Virus record (IMG/VR): IMGVR_UViG_3300032893_000005
Span: 1-64,000 of that record
Direction: 5' to 3' (one strand)
Length of the DNA stretch: 64,000 nt
Source of the DNA: a virus
Positions 58,561-64,000 of this stretch are shown here, in pieces (within the stretch, counting starts at the first letter, position 1; each line of letters opens with the position of its first letter). A model generated the notes under the pieces. That model ran no database searches and was not told where the DNA came from. It saw only the letters and a list, made by a program, of their open reading frames with translations. A program made the translations under genes and the position numbers.

Positions 58561-59229
58561 GTGAAGATAACCTGCCTCTCAGACACACACATGCGCCTCG
58601 ACAAGGTCCCTGCCCTTCCGGGTGGGGACACGATCGTTCACTCTGGTGACTTGACCGGTCGCGGTGAGATCTGGGAGATGGAGCGAGAACTGAAGAAGTT
58701 AGGGGACCTTAAGAAGCGGTACCAGTATGTTCACTGCATATACGTGGCCGGTAACCACGACTGGCTTGCCTTCCGTGATCAGACTAGGGTACGAGAACTT
58801 TGTAAGAAGAACGGCATCATCTACCTCCAAGACGAAGAAGTGACCCTCGACGGGGTAAGGTTCTACGGCTCTCCGTGGCAGCCTGCCTTCTGCGGATGGG
58901 CATTTAACCTCCCACGCGGCGAAGCCTTAAGGAAGGTATGGGATCAGATCCCCACCAATGGCATAGATTACCTTATCACTCACGGCCCACCTTATGGTAT
59001 CCTGGACGAGGTCGTTAAGGTTGATGGAACCTCTTACCACCCGCCGGAGCTTGTCGGATGTGCTGACCTACTGAACAGACTGCTTCACGTTAAGCCGAAG
59101 GTTCACCAGTTTGGTCACATCCACTGCGCTTCTGGCGAGAAGACGTTCATGGACATAAAGTTCATCAACGCGAGCATGTGTGATGAGATGTATATGGTAA
59201 CCAATCCGGTAAGGGAAGTAGAGATCTAA
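58561..59229 (+). CDS. Calcineurin-like metallophosphoesterase
   Basis: 222 residues starting with GTG. Motifs: CLSDTHMR, IVHSGDLTGRG, YVAGNHDWLA, LITHGPPYG and HQFGHIHCA. This small form matches the MPPED1/UDP-sugar-hydrolase-like branch of phosphoesterases found in phages and bacteria. Substrate unknown. It is one of two phosphoesterase genes flanking an HNH homing endonuclease gene. Confidence 0.8.
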   Translation: MKITCLSDTHMRLDKVPALPGGDTIVHSGDLTGRGEIWEMERELKKLGDLKKRYQYVHCIYVAGNHDWLAFRDQTRVRELCKKNGIIYLQDEEVTLDGVRFYGSPWQPAFCGWAFNLPRGEALRKVWDQIPTNGIDYLITHGPPYGILDEVVKVDGTSYHPPELVGCADLLNRLLHVKPKVHQFGHIHCASGEKTFMDIKFINASMCDEMYMVTNPVREVEI

Positions 59230-59232
59230 TCC

Positions 59233-59736
59233 ATGAGTAAGACGATACCGCTCACGAAAGGATACGTGACTGTCGTTGACGATGAAGATTACGATATGCT
59301 CATGCAGTGGAAGTGGCAAGCGCGGCCAACCAGAAGTAGTGGAAAGTACATCAGAAACAAGACTGATGTTTATGCTGCCAGAACCGGTAAAGATAAAGGC
59401 CGGTCGTATCCAATCCTCCTACATCGACTGATTATGGGCTTCCCAGCCTGCCAGGTAGACCATAAAAACGGCAATACTCTCGATAATCAAAAAACCAACT
59501 TAAGACTGTGTACAAACTCTAGTAACCGGGCCAACAGCGCGAAGATGTCTGGCAGATCGTCTAGCTATAAAGGTGTCACTTGGGACAAAAATCGATCAAA
59601 GTGGAAGACTGCTATTAAAGTAAATGGTAAGATGATTAACGCAGGTCGGTTCGACGACGAGATCTTAGCAGCTAAAACATATGACGAACTTGCATTAAAG
59701 TACTTTGGAGAGTTTGCTAAAACAAACTTTAAGTAA
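59233..59736 (+). CDS. HNH homing endonuclease with AP2-like domain
   Basis: 167 residues. HNH core LHRLIMGFPACQVDHKNGN, then LRLCTNSSNRAN; the C-terminus is AP2/NUMOD-like (SSYKGVTWDKNRSKWKTAI). Lower GC and a different codon style from both neighbours suggest recent arrival. It separates two metallophosphoesterase genes. Confidence 0.9.
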   Translation: MSKTIPLTKGYVTVVDDEDYDMLMQWKWQARPTRSSGKYIRNKTDVYAARTGKDKGRSYPILLHRLIMGFPACQVDHKNGNTLDNQKTNLRLCTNSSNRANSAKMSGRSSSYKGVTWDKNRSKWKTAIKVNGKMINAGRFDDEILAAKTYDELALKYFGEFAKTNFK

Positions 59737-60519
59737 ATGACGAAGCCGGTCGCTCTAATAGGAGATGTTCATGCGATACCTGACGAGTTTCAGGAACTCC
59801 TGGCATGGATCAACGATCAGGGCATCCCAAATAACAGGATCTGGGTCCTCGGGGACTTGTGGGATCGCGGTCCTGACTCGGGAGCGATCAGCCGCATCTG
59901 TCGTCAGCGCGGGATCAACTCGATCTTGGGAAACCATGAGCAGTCGATCATCAACCGCTGGTCTGCCAAGGTCAAGGGTAACAAGATGCGTCATCCGAAC
60001 CCCGACAAAGAGCGCACGATCGCATCAGTTACCCAGGAAGACATCGACTGGGCTTCAAAGCTACCGCCTATCCACATCTTCGACGACTTGAAGCTAGTCA
60101 TAGCCCACGGCGGCGTCTGGCCCCGCATACCGTTCTACAAGCAGCCCAAGAACGTCATCAGGGCTCAGATGATCCAGGCATGGAACCCTGGACCGTCGAG
60201 GTGGTGGGGTCCGCAGGCTAAGGCGGGCAGCGGATACTCAGAAGAGGAGTCCTACGCTCAGGGCTGGAGGCGATGGTACGAGGTCTACGATCACCAGTAC
60301 GACATCGCGTTTGGCCACAGCGTCTTCCAGCAGCCTCTTATCTATAAGAATCCAGGCGCCGGGACCGTGTTCGGCTTGGATACCGGCGGAGTATTTGGTG
60401 GTTGTCTGACCGGCATGATATACTACGGAAAAGGCGAGTACCACATCAAGCAGGTGACGGCGAAGAAGGTGTACTGCCAAGACATGAACAAGCAGTTTGG
60501 GGTCGACGATGAAGGATAA
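59737..60519 (+). CDS. PPP-type metallophosphatase (ApaH/PrpA-like)
   Basis: 260 residues. Motifs of serine/threonine-phosphatase-type phosphoesterases: LIGDVHAIP, VLGDLWDRGPDSG, ILGNHEQSII, LVIAHGGVWP, and FGHSVFQQ near the end. Lambda NinI and ApaH are relatives. It could remove phosphates from proteins or dinucleotides during infection. Start directly follows the HNH stop. Confidence 0.8.
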   Translation: MTKPVALIGDVHAIPDEFQELLAWINDQGIPNNRIWVLGDLWDRGPDSGAISRICRQRGINSILGNHEQSIINRWSAKVKGNKMRHPNPDKERTIASVTQEDIDWASKLPPIHIFDDLKLVIAHGGVWPRIPFYKQPKNVIRAQMIQAWNPGPSRWWGPQAKAGSGYSEEESYAQGWRRWYEVYDHQYDIAFGHSVFQQPLIYKNPGAGTVFGLDTGGVFGGCLTGMIYYGKGEYHIKQVTAKKVYCQDMNKQFGVDDEG

Positions 60520-60967
60520 GATACACGTAGACATCAACACCCAAGAGCGCATAGTCCTGTGGAACGACCAGGCGGTCTTCGTAGACTGCGACGACACTAT
60601 GATCTTATGGTCTTACCCGGAAGGCATCGACACGCGGCACTTAACCCATGCCAAGGATGTTCATGGAAACGATACGTTAGTATTCTTGAATCATCAACGC
60701 CACATAGACTTCGTAAAGCGCCTGTACAGGCAGGGCGTAATGGTCATCGTATGGAGCGCAGCCGGAACACGCTGGGCAGACCATACCGCCGACATCCTAG
60801 GACTTGATGGCTTCGTGACGGTGACCATGTGCAAGCCGAAGTTCATGCTGGACGATCTGTCAGCCGACAAGTTCATGCCTAAGAACACGTTCCTTGATCC
60901 TTTTAATCCTATGAAGGACAAGGACGAGGACAACCGCTTCCACACGGATGGCAAAGATGAGCCGTAA
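60509..60967 (+). CDS. HAD-like phosphatase or nucleotidase
   Basis: 152 residues from the ATG at 60509, overlapping the phosphatase end by 11 bases. Motif I FVDCDDTMILW (D-x-D), motif II VIVWSAAGTRWAD, a Lys in MCKPKFM and an acidic pair after it, DD. These define the HAD superfamily; T4 kinase-phosphatase and 5'-nucleotidase forms are relatives. Substrate unknown. Confidence 0.75.
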   Translation: MKDKIHVDINTQERIVLWNDQAVFVDCDDTMILWSYPEGIDTRHLTHAKDVHGNDTLVFLNHQRHIDFVKRLYRQGVMVIVWSAAGTRWADHTADILGLDGFVTVTMCKPKFMLDDLSADKFMPKNTFLDPFNPMKDKDEDNRFHTDGKDEP

Positions 60968-61193
60968 GCTCCGACCGCTTGGTCAGGTAACCCAGGACAT
61001 GGAACCCCTCCTGTTCGAGATGTGCGACGATCATGACCTTCAGCACGGGGAGATCCTTGGCCTGGTCAAGGCTTGGCTGGACATCCACTACCCGGCTGGA
61101 CGCGAAGAGTACGTTGACGGCAGTGGACATCCTGTGGTAAAGATCGTAGAGTATAGGCCTGTAACACAAACTCCTAAGGAGAAGAAAAAATGA
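60957..61193 (+). CDS. Hypothetical small protein
   Basis: 78 residues from the ATG at 60957 (60948 is also in frame), overlapping the HAD gene. Acidic middle (LFEMCDDHDLQHGEILGLV) and a Lys-rich end. No family recognised. Confidence 0.55.
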   Translation: MSRKLRPLGQVTQDMEPLLFEMCDDHDLQHGEILGLVKAWLDIHYPAGREEYVDGSGHPVVKIVEYRPVTQTPKEKKK

Positions 61194-61618
61194 AGAAGTT
61201 GCTCTTAGCGGCCATCGCCGCCGCAGTCGTCCTCGCAGGTACGGTGCAGTATGCCGCGTACCAAGTTGCTCACCAGTCGTACGTCACCCAGCTCACCTCG
61301 AAGGAGCAGTTGACGAAGAGCCTTCAGGATCTTCAGACTAGCAAGCTCACTACGGCTCTAATTCTTGTCACCAGCGGCGACAAGGAGATGGAAGCTATGT
61401 TCAAGGCATCGGCTAAGAAGTACCACGGCAAGATCTTGTTCTTGGAAGTCGATCCTTCTAAAGTTCAGGAAGCCTCCGTTGGCGAAGACCCCGCAGTGGT
61501 GGTCGTCGACAAGGTCGTCGGCCTGCAAGTTCTGCGCGGTAAGGCGCCGAGCCAGCAAGCCCTCGACAACGTGATCGAGCAGCTACTCGCCATCAACGGA
61601 CAGTTCCAGCGTAAGTAG
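61190..61618 (+). CDS. Exported or membrane-anchored hypothetical protein
   Basis: 142 residues behind AAGGAGAAGAAAAA, with an overlap to the previous stop as ATGA. Residues 1-20 are a signal peptide or membrane anchor (LLLAAIAAAVVLAG). The rest has a thioredoxin-like alternation (TALILVTSGDKEMEAMF, then ILFLEVDPSKV) but lacks a CxxC. Periplasmic role likely; function unknown. Confidence 0.6.
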   Translation: MKKLLLAAIAAAVVLAGTVQYAAYQVAHQSYVTQLTSKEQLTKSLQDLQTSKLTTALILVTSGDKEMEAMFKASAKKYHGKILFLEVDPSKVQEASVGEDPAVVVVDKVVGLQVLRGKAPSQQALDNVIEQLLAINGQFQRK

Positions 61619-62056
61619 ATGAAGATCATCTTCGTCGGCTGCAATCCTTCTCCGAAGAACGCGGACAGTCGGGTACCCTTCGTAGGTACCCGTTCTGGCT
61701 CCATCTTCTTTCGGTGGACGGAAGAGCTTGGTCTGAGCCGGGACCAGTACGAGATCATCAACGTGTCGAGCAAGGTGACCAAGTCGTCGGCTCAAGTCAA
61801 GAAGTCAGACATCTCTCTGGAGCAGGTCGCGAAGGCGATCTTGCTCTTGTCTGGCAAGAAGACGAAGATCATCACTCTAGGAACTATGGCCGCCTGGGCT
61901 CTCGAGCAGCTCAAGATCGACCACTTCTCGCTACCTCACCCGTCGGGGCTTAACCGCAAGCTCAACGACAAGAACTTCGCGAAGGAACAGTTACGCCTAT
62001 GCAAGAAGTACCTAAGAAGCGATTCGACTTCGGATTCGGCGAAGCCGTCTGCGTAA
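61619..62056 (+). CDS. Uracil-DNA glycosylase superfamily protein
   Basis: 145 residues. Motifs of the UDG fold: FVGCNPSPKN then VPFVGTRSG at the start, ITLGTMAAWAL in the middle, and LPHPSGLNRKL near residue 105 with the His-Pro-Ser signature. Closest in style to the family 4/5 or other small UDG-like proteins; the Asp or Asn of motif A cannot be fixed, so activity is uncertain. It could excise uracil or another altered base. The end overlaps the aminotransferase gene. Confidence 0.7.
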   Translation: MKIIFVGCNPSPKNADSRVPFVGTRSGSIFFRWTEELGLSRDQYEIINVSSKVTKSSAQVKKSDISLEQVAKAILLLSGKKTKIITLGTMAAWALEQLKIDHFSLPHPSGLNRKLNDKNFAKEQLRLCKKYLRSDSTSDSAKPSA

Positions 62057-62985
62057 GAGAAGTCCTCGCTAACTTCTATACTCCGCACATGGGAGAGCAC
62101 AACACGATCCTCTCGGTTCGTGACATGGGTTATCCGGGCACAGGCCCCGGACTCCCAGAGCTGATCGAAGACACCCGCAGCGTCATACGTGACGAGACGG
62201 GCTACAACTACAAGCATGTCCTGATTACGGCTGGAGCTGCTCAAGCAATCATCGTTGCCGTCAAAGCACTGTCTCTGAGCGACTGCACGTTTGTCAGGTA
62301 CCACGAGCCGTACTTCTCTCACTACCCGTCATTGATAGAGATGGCCGGGGCCAACCCGGTCCCGTTCGCGGACGACGCAATCGAGTACAGGGACGAGGTC
62401 CGTCTGGTTGACTCTCCGTCAAACCCTGAGGGGAAAACACGACTCGACGACTGCGACATCTGGGATGCTACGTACGCGAACCGAATCTACAGCAAGCTCC
62501 ATGCTGCTAATCCTAAGCATAAGATCATGATCGGCAGCTTCGGGAAGCTGCTTGGACTCAACGGCGTTCGCCTTGGGTGGATCGCAACAGATGACTCGTA
62601 CTTGTTTGATAAGATGGTTGACATAAACTACCACATGACCCTAGGCGTGAGCGTTCCCTCTCAGCGGCTCGTCTCGAGCATCATAGAGAACGTAGAGATG
62701 GGTCAGTTCACTCAAGAAGCGGCCTTACAGATCGACTGTAACCGCGAGGAGATGTCAAAGCTCGAGTACTTGTCTGGAGACGATGAAGTACCATCAAGCG
62801 GCATGTTCTACTGGGCTTCCATGGACTCGAAGGCTCGCGGCCTACTGAAGATCGCGGGAGTTAAGTGGATAGAAGGGACTGACTGCGGCGGGACAGAATA
62901 TCACTTAAGGTTAAACCTTGCTCAGTCAAGAAAGCTCACTCAAGAGATGGTGAGGGCGGTCAGGAAGCTCGATGGAAAGAAGTAG
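61999..62985 (+). CDS. PLP-dependent class I/II aminotransferase
   Basis: 328 residues, overlapping the UDG-like gene by 58 bases. Fold type I landmarks: LITAGAAQAIIVAVKAL, DSPSNPEGKT, WDATYANRIY, and the PLP lysine in GSFGKLLGLNGVRLGW near residue 179; the substrate Arg is in the final HLRLNLAQSRKL. It resembles HisC/CobD-size aminotransferases. A PLP enzyme is rare in a phage; it might serve amino-acid, cofactor or modified-base metabolism. The start codon could also be a later Met, since the overlap is long. Confidence 0.82.
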   Translation: MQEVPKKRFDFGFGEAVCVREVLANFYTPHMGEHNTILSVRDMGYPGTGPGLPELIEDTRSVIRDETGYNYKHVLITAGAAQAIIVAVKALSLSDCTFVRYHEPYFSHYPSLIEMAGANPVPFADDAIEYRDEVRLVDSPSNPEGKTRLDDCDIWDATYANRIYSKLHAANPKHKIMIGSFGKLLGLNGVRLGWIATDDSYLFDKMVDINYHMTLGVSVPSQRLVSSIIENVEMGQFTQEAALQIDCNREEMSKLEYLSGDDEVPSSGMFYWASMDSKARGLLKIAGVKWIEGTDCGGTEYHLRLNLAQSRKLTQEMVRAVRKLDGKK

Positions 62986-63493
62986 TCACAAGTACGTACT
63001 AGCAAGCGCTATCGCCCATGCGCTGATCTTCCTGTCGATGTCTCCGATGCATGGATGTGTGACCGGCAGTAAGGGCGCTGCGATGAAGATGGCGAACGGT
63101 GCCCAGTCAGGCGTTAAGCACGTAGAACATGTAACCGTTGACCTGATCACCGAGGAGATCAAGGATAAGAAGACTGACGAGGGGAAGACTAAAGACAAGA
63201 AGCCAGGCCTTGTCACTGAGCCCGCAAAGATGGTTCACGAGAACGACGACTGCAAGCGCTGGTTTGGCGGCATAGGCATCACAGTGACCAACCTTAATGC
63301 CCTAGGCGTCGAGATCTTGAAAGTTCACCATGGGTATCCTGCCGAGAGAGCAGGTCTCATGGCCGGAGACGTGATCATCCACGTGAGTGACAGGGAGATT
63401 CGCGGAGAGGTTGGAACTGAGGTTACACTGACGGTACTCCGAAGCGGAGCGCCTATCATGTTTACGATGCTTAGGGACAAGATCTGTTATTAA
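62972..63493 (+). CDS. Exported PDZ-domain protein
   Basis: 173 residues. An N-terminal hydrophobic stretch (VLASAIAHALIFLSM) followed by HGC suggests an export signal, perhaps a lipoprotein. A Lys/Glu/Asp linker leads to a C-terminal PDZ domain: GIGITVTNLNALGVEILKV, then AERAGLMAGDVIIHVSD and VTLTVLRSG. PDZ domains bind protein C-termini and usually join proteases; the trypsin-like protease at 37295 lacks one. Overlaps the aminotransferase stop by 14 bases. Confidence 0.75.
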   Translation: MERSSHKYVLASAIAHALIFLSMSPMHGCVTGSKGAAMKMANGAQSGVKHVEHVTVDLITEEIKDKKTDEGKTKDKKPGLVTEPAKMVHENDDCKRWFGGIGITVTNLNALGVEILKVHHGYPAERAGLMAGDVIIHVSDREIRGEVGTEVTLTVLRSGAPIMFTMLRDKICY

Positions 63494-63495
63494 AT

Positions 63496-63924
63496 ATGGC
63501 ATATAACCCTGAAAGCAGTAGAAAGTGGTATCAGAAAAATCGCGAAAAACGACTCGCAGCGATGCTGGAGAGGTATCAAGACCCTGAAGTAAAGAAACGA
63601 AAACAGGAATATGACCGTCAAAGGCGACAGCGCCTGAAGGATGCAGGAGAAAAACAGTTTTCAGAAGCTCAGAGGCAGACCCACTACCGAAAACGGTACG
63701 GTATAGATATAAATATTTACGAAAAAATGTTAGAAAGTCAAAACGGCTGTTGTGCTATATGCGGGACGGCTCAAGCAGAATTAAAGAAAACTTTAGCCGT
63801 AGACCATTGTCATGTGACAGGCAGGGTGCGCGGTCTTTTATGTGATCCATGCAATAAAGGTTTAGGTTACTTCAGAGATAGTTTAGAGATTATGAGTAGG
63901 GCCATAGATTATCTTAAGGATTAA
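63496..63924 (+). CDS. Recombination endonuclease VII-like protein
   Basis: 142 residues. The C-terminal half has the endonuclease VII/gp49 zinc-HNH layout: YEKMLESQNGCCAICGTA, then VDHCHVTGRVRGLLCDPCN and KGLGYFRD. T4 gp49 cuts branched DNA before packaging; many phages also carry copies that behave as mobile HNH genes. The gene is AT-rich against its neighbours, which favours a mobile or recently acquired copy. The N-terminus is basic helix. Confidence 0.88.
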   Translation: MAYNPESSRKWYQKNREKRLAAMLERYQDPEVKKRKQEYDRQRRQRLKDAGEKQFSEAQRQTHYRKRYGIDINIYEKMLESQNGCCAICGTAQAELKKTLAVDHCHVTGRVRGLLCDPCNKGLGYFRDSLEIMSRAIDYLKD

Positions 63925-64000
63925 ACCATCGCGTACCGCCAGGTTTATATGATCCAAATGGTTTATTTTGGAAATGTACCCAGTTTTGATTGCCATTCTC
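63914..64000 (-). CDS. C-terminal fragment of a minus-strand gene entering at the right edge
   Basis: From the right edge to a TAA at 63914-63916 the minus strand is open for 28 codons with a plausible protein-like end (NKPFGSYKPGGTRWFNP). It converges on and overlaps the endonuclease VII gene by 11 bases. Too short to identify; the AT-rich composition hints at another mobile-type gene. Confidence 0.35.
   Translation of the reverse strand, partial: ENGNQNWVHFQNKPFGSYKPGGTRWFNP

Overview
The window is a 64 kb piece of the genome of a large, tailed, double-stranded DNA bacteriophage, cut at both ends. The evidence is a complete head module (large terminase, portal, Mu F-like minor head protein, prohead protease, scaffold-like protein, major capsid protein) next to a T4-style replication and recombination set (gp46/gp47-like nuclease, UvsW-like helicase, UvsX-like recombinase, gp32-like ssDNA-binding protein, primase, replicative helicase, a sigma factor, endonuclease VII). 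The replicative polymerase is a bacterial C-family enzyme (DnaE-like), not the T4 B-family type. Base composition looks close to half G+C. Several proteins carry Sec signal peptides or single membrane anchors, which fits a Gram-negative host, but the host cannot be named from the sequence.

Layout. Positions 1-10150 are read on the minus strand: two giant multidomain 'polyvalent' proteins, two homing-type endonucleases lodged between tightly packed genes, and virion or neck-like proteins. A short bidirectional promoter near 10.8 kb drives a small zinc metalloprotease leftward and a tRNA-like RNA rightward. Positions 10981-13941 are a plus-strand island with a PcfJ-like protein. Positions 14003-18014 (minus) hold the capsid, scaffold and protease genes. 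Positions 18143-20492 (plus) are small unknown genes. Positions 20392-31178 (minus) hold the minor head protein, portal, terminase, gp47-like nuclease, GroES-like protein, sigma factor and helicase. From 32.4 kb to 63.9 kb almost everything is on the plus strand and tightly packed, often with ATGA or TGATG overlaps: GroEL-like chaperonin, gp46-like ATPase, trypsin-like protease, RuvC-like resolvase, DNA polymerase, SSB, RecA, primase, helicase, AAA+ ATPase, ClpP-like protease, subtilisin-like protease, peptide deformylase, metallophosphatases, a UDG-like protein, a PLP aminotransferase, a PDZ protein and endonuclease VII.

How the parts may work together. Sigma-70-type promoters (TTGACN or TTGCAA with TATCCT or TATATT) precede the helicase operon, groEL, the subtilase and other early-type genes. 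A different motif, TTTA-N7-ATCTTAAT read on the minus strand, occurs five times, each just upstream of virion or late-type genes. It is a candidate signal for the phage sigma factor, which lacks an evident region 4 helix-turn-helix. The two polyvalent proteins carry short KKSE or LAASE tags at almost every domain boundary. I infer that they may be polyproteins cut during head maturation, releasing separate enzymes (ADP-ribosyltransferase-like, GNAT-like, ParB-like, 2H phosphoesterase-like, zincin) inside the virion. This, together with the tRNA-like RNA, is the most novel signal in the window.
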